Positions 37,190-48,138 of a stretch of DNA of 64,000 nucleotides are shown piece by piece. The stretch comes from Oxytricha trifallax. Lineage: Eukaryota; Ciliophora; Spirotrichea; Sporadotrichida; Oxytrichidae. A model generated the notes under the pieces. It saw only the letters and a program-made list of their open reading frames with translations. It ran no database searches and had not been told where the DNA came from. How positions within the stretch are numbered: the first letter of the stretch is position 1; each line of letters starts with the position of its first letter. The stretch spans positions 18,279-82,278 of the forward strand of contig ARYC01001907.1 in NCBI GenBank assembly GCA_000711775.1, written 5' to 3'. Both the position numbers and the translations under genes were made by a program.

Positions 37190-38310
37190 ATAATTACAGG
37201 CTTGAACTCTTCCTAAAAGTCTATAGATCTTAGAAATCAAATAGAGAAGAATAGTTGCATCCAAGCTGAAATAAAACTAGCCAAATATTACAAAAGTCAA
37301 TGTTTTTTAAGATAAAATAGCTAAGAAGTCAGTTTTTTACATAAAGATTTGTAGGCACTCCAATGCGATTATAGTAAATGTTTCAAAAACAAGAAGAGAG
37401 ACGGATACTAATTGTAAAAGAAATAAGGACTCTAGATGACAGAATAAACTTTAAGGACATCATCAGAATTCTTCACTCAACATTAGGAACTGAATCATTT
37501 TTATGGTAATGTAGAACAAATGCAAGTTTAATATGAGAAGAAAGCTGTGAGAAAATTCTTGATTAAGTACATCATATACTTCAGAATAGATATTCCAAAT
37601 TTTAAATGAAAAAGTATGCTACTTAAAATATTGATTATGGCTCAATGTCATTCAAATAATATATCTACAAAAAATTAAATGATGTCAGCACTTCTCTTAA
37701 ATTTTACAAGATCATCACAAATATACATACAAAATATTTAAAGAAGTGAGTTGACAGATGAAGCATTTAAAGAGAATAGGGATACTATGAAATTTTTGAA
37801 GCTCTCTATCAAGTACTGCTCAAGAAAGAAGATAAAAATATTCACTGTTTATAGCTTTATGACCTTGCGAACATAGGTATTGGCAGAATTTTGAAAAATA
37901 TCGAAGCGAAAATTTTATTCCTGGGCCATACAGTATATGCAGTCTAGACAGCTAGAAAAGGAATTCCATTTTGATTTGATAGGCAAAAGTAATCTTGAAA
38001 AATTTTCAATTTATACAAAATCCCATCATAAAAAGATTACTAATGAGCAGAGTTTATGCAGTTGACATAAAATTTGGAGAAAGATAGGTACTATACACAG
38101 ACTGCTAAATGATCATTTCAACGATTGACTTTCTTGAAATAGAGTTGCTGCTTAAGAAAGAAACTACTTTGAGAGAAGATGCATCACAGTGTCGCCAAAG
38201 GTGGAGGGTAAATCTAGAAAACTTAATTTTTCTTTTGATGAATTATGCTAAATTTAAAATAATAAAAGAGTAAAATCATTAGTATAGAGTGATTTGTATT
38301 AAACTAATTA
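37190..38310 (+). pseudogene. Decayed plus-strand gene of unknown family
   Basis: In the ciliate code a frame runs from about 37197 to a TGA near 37604 (about 135 codons), including IDLRNQIEKNSCIQAEIKLA, LQALQCDYSKCFKNKKRDGY and FYGNVEQMQVQYEKKAVRKF. A shifted frame continues YATQNIDYGSMSFKQYIYKK and, after two TGA codons in the same frame, YYEIFEALYQVLLKKEDKNI and LYDLANIGIGRILKNIEAKI. Another shift gives SRVYAVDIKFGERQVLYTDC near 38050 and IDFLEIELLLKKETTLREDA. The first block follows ATTACAG, which could be a splice acceptor. The protein looks soluble and helical. I recognise no family. Frame changes and TGA stops argue for decay. Confidence 0.5.
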
Positions 38311-39177
38311 ACTTCTTTAATTCAATATCATTTATAAATAAGTTATTCTAATTAATCACTAAAAAAATTGGGTCTTAAAAGGAATTGAACCTTTTATTAA
38401 ATGCTCTAAATCCAGTGTGTGTGCTTACCTATACCAGTGATAAATAATTCCCTTTTACTTCCTTAATCCTGATTTAAATATGTTTGAAATTTTTCTAATT
38501 ATCTTCCAGATTAAATATCATAATATTCAAAGAATCTCTCAATAATAAAGTAGAAATACTCTGAATTTTAAAGAAAATACCCAAAGTAATTTCTGTTGAA
38601 TATTGAAGAAAGATTCATAATTTTGGAGACTTTCCATGACTTAAAAAATTGATATCAGAACTATGAGAAAATAGAGATTGGATTAAAAATGCAAAAATTA
38701 TAGAATGAACCCCAATTAGAATAACCAAGGAGAATTAATGAGATATCAGAATATATTACTAAAACTGATAAATTTTTTAATACTTTAATCTTAAGTCTAT
38801 TTTATTAATGAATATAGTTATCAGTATGAATATATATTATAATTTATTTCTTTTACTTTTTAATATTACCCCATATTTGCCTAAAATTTTACTCTTGGGG
38901 TTTTATAGAAGATTATAACTTTTTATCAATAATAAAATAGTAAATATATATTAGAAAATGTAAATTTACAAAAGCTGTTGCTTCAATGTGTTTGCAGTTG
39001 CTAATATCTACATCTCAAGGTTGACATTATTATTTTCCACCTTTTTGTGACTTTTTCTTAACTTTCAGTCTGCCAGCACGCTTACTTGTCAGGTGAATAG
39101 CTTTAAAAAATAATTTTCACATATCTTTTTTGTAACTTAAAATTTTAGTGAGTAATACGACATCTTCTGCTCAGATT
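38311..39177. other. AT-rich spacer with weak coding-like patch and tRNA-like arm
   Basis: Near 38370-38440 the minus strand contains AAAGGTTCAATTCCTTT, a good T-arm shape, but no complete cloverleaf. A Gln/Asn-rich frame near 38600-38750 may be a coding remnant. CTCTTGGGGTTTTAT occurs near 38889. Confidence 0.35.
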
Positions 39178-39595
39178 ATTGTAGGAATACATTTGATATG
39201 GGAAAAATAATTTAAAATATAATATTAAAGTATGAAATTCGTGGCAGTTAACTTTCTAAAACCTAGACAATATGATACTTGTTCTATAGAAAATTCAAAA
39301 TTAGCTGGGCTTTACAATTGGCGGTACCCCTCTATCGCATCCCTCAAGCAAAATAACGCGACTTTAATTTTGGCAAAAAATTCAACCAAACAAATCACTT
39401 AAAATTAAAATCAAGTAATCTCGCTCTAGGGATGCGATAGAGAGGTACCGCCAATAGTGAAGCCCAGCTAATTTTGAATTATTTATCGAACAAGAACCAT
39501 ATTGTCTAGGTTTCCAGAAAGTTAACTGCCACGAATTTCATACTTTATTATTTTATTTTAAATTATTTTTCCCATATCAAATGTATAACTACAAT
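39178..39595. repeat. Giant hairpin element, copy 3
   Basis: A 418-bp palindrome with termini ATTGTA...TACAAT and a short centre near 39375-39400. Family landmarks occur in the same order in each arm: GTGGCAGTTAACTTTC, GATACTTGTTCTATAGAAAA, AGCTGGGCTTTA and TTGGCGGTACC. The inner arms (CTCTATCGCATCCCT) match each other within the copy but not the other copies. ATT stands on both outer sides (39175-39177 and 39596-39598 by my reading), a possible target duplication. Confidence 0.93.
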
Positions 39596-41689
39596 ATTAT
39601 ACCTATTTATCTATTTCTTATAATCATATATATTTTCTATTTATTTTATCAAATATACGATTTGCGAACTATCTAATATCTCTATCTGAAAAAGAGCAAA
39701 TATGAAGCAATAACTCATTAGTTAAATCTCTGATGATTACAAAACTAATAGATCTGACAAGAAAGACACAAAGGCAAACATATATAACCAGGAATAATAA
39801 ACGCTTCTAAATAATAATTATATTTATATTTAACAACACACCCTACCTCTTATTAGAAAAATAATTTATTTGCACATTTTGTCACTAATTATAATTATTA
39901 ACTATTTAATTTGGTACTTATTTTTAAAATCAATTTATGATTAATAGCAAATGAAATTAGTGGAAGTTAAGTCTTTTTTATATATTTGTGATTTATTTAT
40001 TTATCTTGAAATTCCATTTCATTCATATTTTACCCATACTACCAAAATGTATTATAATTAATTTATTTGATATAATCTTATATTTTCATATCGTTTGGTG
40101 AAATAATTTTCAAAGCAGGAAATGAAATACATTCTCAGTTTTTTTTTATTGGTAACTATAAGATTAAATCTATCCTTCTTGTATCTGAATGAACGATGTA
40201 TAAAACCCATTAATTCAAATAAGACAAGAATAAGGCGTTAATATTAAAATAATCATGATTCATTGCTAAAATTGAATTAAATAAAATAATATGCTAATTA
40301 ATAACTGATCAGAATTTAAAACTGTTCCAGCAATATAAAAAATATTTTTAGGATCATTAAACTTTACAAAAGTAAAAAAAACTCACCAATTAAAATTCAT
40401 ATTAGCCACCTTTAAAATATTCTAGACAACATGATAACAAAGCTAACTCTTCCAACCACTAGTTCGTCATATTTCTATTATTTATTTCTTACTTATTTAC
40501 CCTTATTTTTTCATATTTGAATAAATGGGTTTTTTATCTAAAAAAATAAAAAAATATTATCTTACTTTGCGTATCAGTTATATCAAATCAAAATTGATAG
40601 TTTATTTGAGTTATAAATATCCTTACTTAGTAATGTTAGTCTAGGTTAATGTTTAATTATTTCAAAATAATGATTATAATTTTTAAAACTCTCTAAAATA
40701 TTTACCTTCACTTAATGGTTTTATTTTATAAAATTTATTATTAAAACTTTCTCATACTAAACACTTAAAAATATTTAAAATAGAGGCTAATTTATGTTTA
40801 AAACAGAAATTAAAAAGTTAAAAAGGAAAATTTAAATTAACAAATGAATTAATTTTCTACATTAAATATCGAAATTATCAATGTGCTGTAACATTTATCA
40901 GTAAGACAAATAAAAAAATTGGAACTTGATAATTCTAATTACTCAAAAAACCCCATAGCATCTACTAATGGATTTATTAATTAGAATACTGATAACAAGG
41001 AAAATTTTGCAATTAAAAAATTGATTCTATTATAGCAGAAAAATAACTGAAATGGAGTAGCAAGCCTCAATCTTAAACATTTCAATAAGGTTCAATGAAC
41101 TTAGCAAATTTTCACTATTTAAAGGAATGAAAAATTTCAATGATAACTTAAATGCTTATGTCGGACAATTGTGATTTCAAAAATTATAATTTTTAGTCTT
41201 ACAGCAATTATTATCACATTTATTTAGTGTCAGTTATGTTTGTATTTTTGAGAACTAAAAAATTTAAATTTATTTATCAAACATTTATTGGAAAACAATT
41301 AAATCTTTGAATTATTAATTTTCTAAGGAAATAGCTGTTTTTATCAGATATAGCTTTTCTGCTAAGTTATCCCCATAATTGTCTTAAGTCCTAAAGTTTT
41401 GGATTTAGAAGTTATTATTTGAGATACTAATTATACTAGTTTCTAGCCCATCAGTCTCAATGAAGCCAATGAGAGTAGAATATTTAGATTATTATATTAA
41501 AAAATGCTTAATTTTTTTAGATTCTTTTGTACTTATATTTATTTGTAACAATCAGCAGAAGATTGATAAATGTCCTTCATCTAAATAAGAATAAGAATTA
41601 GGGAAATTAAATAATTAATGTTTTAATTTTTATTTAAAATAAGATTAATCATATAAGAATAAACCTTTGAGGATTAATTTTTTGAAATT
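39596..41689. other. AT-rich DNA without recognised genes
   Basis: About 2.1 kb of AT-rich sequence. No supported features. Confidence 0.5.
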
Positions 41690-42180
41690 TGCTTTCATAA
41701 TTTGGAGCCCTTCATGCCTTCTCATGTACATGCTTCTTTCTTGTAATGGCTTCATTCCCGATCGTCACCCATCTTAATCTTTAATTGTGTACTCTTCATA
41801 AAATCTAAAAATATTTGCCATTTGGACACAGCTATTCAATGGTCTGGTAAAGTTAATCAGGCTTTTTAGAAGACTCTGATTCCTTTTCTACAATATTGTT
41901 TGGAGCCTTATGTGTTTTGGATATCCTTGACAGTTCAGAGAAAGGACCTTTCTTCTTGGCTGCCAAGCAGAATACAGTAAAATATCTTAAATGGAATCCA
42001 ATGTTGTCTCTCAATAAGTTTTCCTTGCTGATTTTGACCCATGTTATCATTTCAATCCTCTCATAGCCAATCCTGACCAAGTATTCAAGAGCCACTTCAA
42101 AGCTTTTTTTTGGTAATCCAGAGAAACAGATAACTATTTTTCTATAATCTGTGTATCGGCATCTTATCCAAAAATTGAGA
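41690..42180 (-). pseudogene. MT-A70 family adenine methyltransferase relic (C-terminal half)
   Basis: In the minus-strand ciliate code a frame from about 42115 down to 41810 reads FEVALEYLVRIGYERIEMIT then WVKIS, LRYFTVFCLAAKKKG and PDQLYQTIEQLCPNGKYF. These are the landmarks of the MT-A70 (METTL3/IME4) fold after its DPPW motif: ...LEWGY..v..iiWvK, the lRh..E.cLvg.kG strand and D.vYe.IE.lcPng. Upstream FLWITKKKL (about 42130) is the preceding FLWVTN strand in another frame, and downstream RWVTIGNE (about 41765) is the GW.t.GNE motif in a third. At least two frameshifts are needed to join them, and I could not find the DPPW motif. In ciliates such enzymes (MTA1 type) make DNA 6mA. This copy is broken and 5'-truncated. 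Confidence 0.8.
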
Positions 42181-43904
42181 ATAAAAAAGTGTTTTATAGT
42201 TGAGATTAATTGCTATATTATCTTATGGTGAAATGACTATTAAGACATAAAATAAGTTTCCAATTAATCCCTTTATACAATCTTAAATTACCTAGTGTTG
42301 ATTCACCCACTGTTTGACTCATTACCCAATACAAGAATTTCATTTTATGCTTTCTCTTTTTTTTGCTATTTTTTAAAATCTTGGTCTACTTACTTATTTT
42401 ATTGATCTTTTGTTTTATGCTTAGCGCTATTGCAAAAAATTATGATCAAAGTCTGCAATTTTATTATTTAAATTAAATCCTGAAAGCTCATACTCACTTT
42501 ATTCATTTTATTAATAATTTTTAATTCTAATCTCATTCTGATTGATTGTTTCAGCAAAGCTTTTAGGATTTGCTGCTCTAAATATAGAAATTTCTCCATC
42601 CAATCATCTCTATCTTACTTAATAATTTTAATTTACTAATAAAAATTTTTCATTTTGCTCTTAATTTTACTGTATTAACTATTAAATGGACTTTTCGCAA
42701 GATGGTTTTGTGCAAATTTCTTCCACTTCTAATCTTTTTTCCTCAAGACTTAAATTAATTATAATGTGGCATTAATTATTGTATTAATTGATTTATTTTT
42801 ATAAAATTGTTGGATTAATCTCAGATTTAATATAAGTTTCATCCTCATTTTATTGCTTTGAGCATTAGCAGATTGCTTATCATTTGAGCAGTAATTCTTT
42901 TCAATGCAACTTCTGAAACATTTTTGAAATTTCCATAATTATTGAATTCGAATTGTGAATAAATCATTTCGTAGTTAGTTAAATTAAAATTTATAAAGCA
43001 TTTCCAATATCTTAGCAAACTGATCTAATTGAAATTATTGGGCTTGCTTTTATTATTCTTAGAGGATTTTGTTTTTTGTTTTTTATTTTGAATTATTTAG
43101 CTATTATTTTTATTATTAGTTTTCGTTCATACATTGTTTTTTTATTTCTAATAATTCATGATGAATTGGCCCAATGAGGCTAATTTATTACTTGAATCCA
43201 TAGTTGAAATTATAGTTTCTAATTACAGACTAATTTAAGATTTTTATGTTGTATAATTGTCAAGATATCATGTTTGAAGTTAAGCTTGATAATTTTACTG
43301 ATTTTAATTATTCCACTATTAAGTTTAACTATAGATTAGGGAATCTTGGATTTAGAAAATTGATAAATTTTGATAAAAGGGGTTGCTGAATTATATTGGA
43401 TGTACAATGTAAAAATAATTATTATTTATTATTGTTAAAAGTGGTAAAATTTATTATATAAATCTAATCTGTTAATCACATTTTATTGCCTAATTGACTT
43501 TATCTTGCACATAAATATTCAATTGAGTGGGGGAATTAACAAATCTATTTAAATGCTCCTAAACTGAAATATATATATATTTATAAAATGATGAGTTAGA
43601 ATCATTTGATTAAATAGATACATAAAACTTTTTTCTATTAAAGAAACAAAATAAATTTAATACAGAATTGAACAATTAGTAATCATGAAGTAAGTGATGT
43701 TTAAAAATTTTTAATTTAATTTTTTAATTTGTTGATTTATTATTTTGTAGGTTTCATTTCATAGAATGACAAATTCTATTGATTCAATAATCAAGAAGTT
43801 AAAAATAATTACAGAGTAAAATCAATTAGCTTTTTAGTGGTAATGACAAATAAAGTAGAGAAAAGAACAAATTAGCTCATAATTTTAATTGTAAGCTAAA
43901 CCCC
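42181..43904. other. AT-rich DNA without recognised genes
   Basis: AT-rich sequence. The missing 5' part of the MT-A70 gene would be expected here on the minus strand, but I could not recognise it. Confidence 0.45.
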
Positions 43905-43955
43905 CATCCTTGTGGTACTATAGTACTGCGTAGGATGTTTTAACCCTTTTTTTTT
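43905..43955 (+). terminator. Hairpin followed by T9 (possible RNA polymerase III end)
   Basis: CATCCT and AGGATG pair around an inner palindrome GTACTATAGTAC, and nine T residues follow at 43947-43955. The arrangement resembles a small RNA 3' hairpin with a polymerase III stop. No A or B box or snRNA motif is visible upstream, so it may be chance. Confidence 0.3.
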
Positions 43956-44453
43956 CATTTTTCTAGCAATAATCAACTGCCCTGTCCTATATAATTGCTG
44001 ATAGAGTATTAAAAATTATATAGATAACTTTATATTTTTTCCGAATATGCAGCTCCATCATTTTCATAAAATAAGATTCTAATTTAAGCTTTAATCATGA
44101 AATAATAATTTATCGATTTCTTATAATAAACGGTGATTGTTTTAATAGAATAAATTTTAATTAATTCTCTTTACTATTTTAAATTTTATATTTATTAATA
44201 TAAAGAAAAGCTTAGCTTTAAATATTAAAGTAATCCATTATATGAGATTCTATAAGCACATATAATATAAAAAGTATTCAGTCTCTAGCTTATTAATTTT
44301 TTTCTTCCTCTCAACTTTATTTAAATGTCCATAATATTTTAAATGAGGGAAAAATATTAGGCTACAAAAAATCTTCATTGAGGTTTCTTAATTAGTTTGA
44401 ATTAATGATTAAATCGATTAAAAAAGAAATTTTCAATAAAATGAAATTTGGAA

Positions 44454-44525
44454 GCCTATTGAGGGGCTCGAACCCTCGACCACTTTGTTAAGAGCCAAGC
44501 GCTCTACCCACTGAGCTAGACGGGT
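44454..44525 (-). tRNA. tRNA-Lys(CTT)-like gene, damaged acceptor stem
   Basis: The minus strand shows a D-arm/A-box TAGCTCAGTGGGTAGAGC, an anticodon loop CTCTTAA with anticodon CTT, and a T-arm/B-box GAGGGTTCGAGCCCCTC. D stem and T stem pair perfectly. The anticodon stem (CTTGG/CAAAG) has one mismatch. The acceptor stem (ACCCGTC with AATAGGC) has three mismatches, including the first pair. A run of T residues follows ~28 nt downstream on the minus strand (44420-44426 as A on plus). It resembles eukaryotic cytosolic tRNA-Lys(CUU), 72 nt, without intron. The acceptor damage suggests a pseudogene; the somatic copy would decide. Confidence 0.75.
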
Positions 44526-45094
44526 TTTCTCCAACAACTTACTTTCAATATTCCTTTTTAAATCACTCTAACAAACCTATTCCTTACTTTCATGAACAAA
44601 ATTCTCTTATATAAAACATCATTAATTATTTGTTTGTTTGTTTCATTTCCTTTCTTTGTCTCTTTACTTTACCAAATTTACATTTATATTGAAATTTTTA
44701 ATAGCTATATATTATTATTGCTATAAATAGCACTGAGGGATAAAAAAAGTGTGAATAAAGTAATTAGAAATTAATCAACTAAAAAATATTTGAGCTACTG
44801 AATTATTATCTTAGAAGTAAAAATTTCTAGCATTCTTAATTATTAAGTGTATATAACTAGGGACAACTTATAAAATAAAAGTAAACTAAAAATAAAAGAG
44901 CTGTTGCGGCAGTGCACGAGCTTCTTCAGAGAAATTGCTATAACATATTCTAAAACGAAATATCTCTTATCCATATTGAGTTTAACTTACTTAATGACTT
45001 GTTAAAGCCAAATTAGAGCAGCAAATGTCGATTAAGTTGACTTTACAGGATATGATTAAATTTTATTAATTAAATGGAGAATTTATTGGATGTT
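44526..45094. other. AT-rich spacer upstream of the sortilin gene
   Basis: No recognised gene. Any 5' end of the VPS10/sortilin gene, including a signal peptide, should lie here or upstream but is not visible. Confidence 0.45.
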
Positions 45095-46690
45095 TAGGGG
45101 GGCTAATGAAATTATCGTGAAATCTATTATATAAATGAACTCGATTCAGGTGTGAGAGATATCATGTGGTGTGGCTAATATAATGAGTGTATCCTCAAAT
45201 TGACAGATAATGGGATCGTTTACCGATTTAGTGATAAGGGCTCTTTGCAAGAAATTGCAGGCATCCTTACCTATTAGTGACTAAAAAGTTGCGAATGCCG
45301 ATCAAGAGGTAATACCCTTTTTTATAGCGTGTAAATTTAATACTAGATAAACAAAGTAACAAATTTGATGTAAAGCACTACTGAAGACAGCATGGTAGTA
45401 TATTAGGTACGTTATACTTACTTTTTATGCTTAGCAAATAAACTCATACTTAATAGGAAGTCATGGAATAAATTGGGTGAATGAAGACTGTGGGGCAAGA
45501 ATCAGAGGATTGAACAGTGGTAAAAAGATTCACGAGTTCTAATTTTATCTTACTATAAAATATTTGGCAATAGCTGCTACATGGTCTTATTGCTAATAAT
45601 TAAGTTATGATCCCTGTAAAATCTGTAAGGAACTATATTTCACTCTAGACATGGGATAGTCTTGTAAATTCTTGAAAGAGTAAGTTTATGATTTTTCTTG
45701 GGCTTATTCCGAAGCAGCAGTTGCCTATTTACCAAAAGAAAGAATTTTTATTACTCACGATCCATAAGCCACAGGACATCAAAAGCAGGATAATAAATTG
45801 TGGTCTCCCTAAATAAATCTTTACTCCTCAGTTAGATTATTTCTTCAAAAATCATAAGAAAATAGCATTTAACAATGTAAACATCACCATAAAAACTGAG
45901 CATTAAAAGTTTATTGCAAGAGCAACTCATTAAGAGTGGGTGAAATATTTGTTTCTATTTATCAACAAGGTTTTCTTAAATTTTCGAAAGATCTAAGTTA
46001 CCAACTGATGCTATTTAATCAAAAGCTTTCCCAGTTATGGATACTTCAGAATAGACTGTATTCCTTCATGTTTGAAATCATGGTCCAACAGGTCCTCTTG
46101 GAAATATTTTCATTTCTGATGGTAAAGGGAAAATTTCTCTCTATCTCTAGAAAACGTCTTTAAAGGTACAGAATTAGTAAACTTCGAGAAGATTAACTCT
46201 TTAGAAGGAGTATTTATTGCAATAGATTTGATACTAAGCATACTTATAACACCGAGTTCTAAAAATCATTCAAAGAACAAAAGGGACTTATTCAAAAGAT
46301 TAAATTTTAGAGTCAGACATTTTGCAAGAAAAGAAGAAACAACTAAGACGGAATCAACATAATACAAACTCAAATATCAATAAGAACTAAAGACTAAAGA
46401 GTCGGTAATGAAGGAAGCTGATGAGTTTGAAGTGAAAGACTTGCAATCAAATATAAGAACTTTCGTTACACATAATAAATTTGGAAGATGGGACTTAATT
46501 AGGGCACCAAGTACAAACTCTGACAGCAAAAAAGTGGATTGATACCTTGAAGAGGGATCCTCATTGAATCTTGAAATTTACTCATTAAATGGCAATTCGC
46601 ACCACCTTATTCTCAAGAAATAAGAATTGGTATTATTATAGCTGTTGGCAGCCCTGGCTATGAACTCAAAAAAAGGTTAATGACAATGCA
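45095..46690 (+). pseudogene. VPS10/sortilin-family receptor, N-terminal (propeller) part, decayed
   Basis: VPS10 proteins are type I membrane receptors that sort hydrolases from Golgi to endosome. In the ciliate code the plus strand reads, in order, MWCGQYNECILKLTDNGIVY (near 45160), IGSHGINWVNEDCGARIRGL and NSGKKIHEFQFYL (near 45460-45540), ICKELYFTLDMGQSC, YDFSWAYSEAAVAYLPKERI and FITHDPQATGHQ (to about 45785), KLPTDAIQSKAFPVMDTSE, NHGPTGPLGNIFISDGKGK, FSLSLENVFKGTEL..NFEKINSLEGVFIA (near 46140-46220), then GSSLNLEIYSLNG and IGIIIAVGSPGYELKKR (to about 46670). This is the typical VPS10 succession. TGA occurs where a Cys is expected (KKVD, TGA, YLEEG), and several single-base frameshifts occur. 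The start is not visible. The gene continues at 49722 after an inserted ~3 kb. Confidence 0.88.
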
Positions 46691-47329
46691 AATATTTGGA
46701 GTATTATATTAACAGTAATATTATTATTCCCAAATATAAATATTGATCCTTTTAATACATACTTAACTCTCAAGAGATGGAGGCCTTATAAATTACATTT
46801 GTATATTTCTTTAACGTAATGATATATATTTCTTTCTTTATTTGTAACATTATAGTAGTAAAGAAAGGTTTTTATATTTAAGAAGTAGGGGATCACGGTG
46901 CCCTGATTGTTATGGCGAAGAACAACAAATAAAATAAAGAAGTGATATACAGTTATAATGAGGGGTTAACCTGGCATTCTCATGAGATTTTAGATGTTCC
47001 ATTTATTGTCACTATTTTCATTATTGAACCAATGAGTGTCTCACAGAAATATTATACTATATAGAGCTTGATATTTTTTTGAAATTTAATTATATAATAA
47101 TATGATATCTTTTAAATTTAGTTAAGGAATTGATTTTCGATCCTAATTTTATTAATTTTGAGGGTTGAAGAAACAATTTGAAATATAATAGGATTATTTT
47201 TATTTTATAAATGAACCGTAAAGAAAAAAATAGAAAAATACTAAATTTAAAATTTTTGAGAATATTCCATTGCTCTGATTGATTAAAATTTTAAATTATT
47301 ATAATTATGCTAACTTTCATTTACTTAAT
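46691..47329. other. AT-rich spacer inside the split sortilin gene
   Basis: AT-rich bases with no recognised coding content between the propeller part of the sortilin gene and repeat copy B. Part of the ~3-kb interruption. Confidence 0.5.
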
Positions 47330-47935
47330 TGAATGAATAATGAGAAATTTCAAATTAATTAAAAAATATCACTATTAATTAATCAAACCATCATTTTAAT
47401 AAATGACGTATTTCAGAATGATTCGTGATATGGCAACTATGATTCCCGAATTTGAATCCTAAATACAAAAACTCCGTAAATAAGTGGCCAACCCTTAGTA
47501 TCACTTACCCCACAGTAGTCAAGATGTCTCCCTCACATCTTTTGGTGAGATGACAGAACTTACGAGTTAAGCTTACCTGAAGATCGCAATAAAAATACTG
47601 CCACATCAATCGCTTCTATTAATGCAATCCCTGTTCTTGAGCCGTTGTAGCTTAGTATCCATCCAAGGAGAAGAAGATATCTTACTTCTTGCTTGTATCG
47701 TTTCTACACCTCACTTTTGAATGCTGAGCACCACAATCATTTTATCCCCTTTTACCGGAGAAGCTTGAAACCTTTTATGCTACATCTGCTTAGAAAGTAG
47801 GAATTTTGTGCAGGTTGAACTCAGAAGATTTACCACTAATGCTTTGACCTTGCAACCCTCCCTACAATCAGGAGGCCTTAGTGTATAAACAGGTTTTATT
47901 AGAAAGTCTTAGGCAGGATTTGCTCCCTATCTACA
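47330..47935 (+). repeat. Dispersed repeat family, copy B
   Basis: It aligns with 300-945 in the same orientation (TCACTATTAATTAATCAAACC, GCCGTTGTAGCTTAGTATCC, GCTGAGCACCAC, AGGCCTTAGTGTA, TTTTATTAGAAAGTC) and with 33005-33620 in reverse. It sits within the interruption of the sortilin gene. It ends before an AT-rich stretch rather than a clear simple-repeat tail. Confidence 0.7.
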
Positions 47936-48138
47936 ATTAACTTTCAAATTTATAGTATAAACTTATTTTAAATTAATTAATTTATAATTTTATAGATTAC
48001 TTAATGATAAATTTCAAGTTCATTATGACTCTTTATATCCCATATCAATTATAAACTTTAAATATTATTATAAAATTCAATATTATTAGATTTATAAATA
48101 TATATAAAATTGTTTTATAAATTATAATATAATTTAAG

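Noticed and set aside
38370-38440. tRNA-like sequence on the minus strand with a good T-arm (GGTTCAATTCC)
   Set aside because: The acceptor strands do not pair and the anticodon arm is not convincing. Only the T-arm is tRNA-like, so I did not call a gene.
30838-38905. Isolated GGGGTTTT strings at about 30843 and 38895 in the shared context CTCTTGGGGTTTTAT
   Set aside because: Single telomere-like units without adjacent TBE terminal sequence. They could be remnants of element ends, but one unit is too little to call one.
46070-46110. Resemblance of HGPTGPLGNIFISDGKGK to Cu/Zn superoxide dismutase
   Set aside because: The flanking residues on both sides match the VPS10 domain in order, which explains the segment better.
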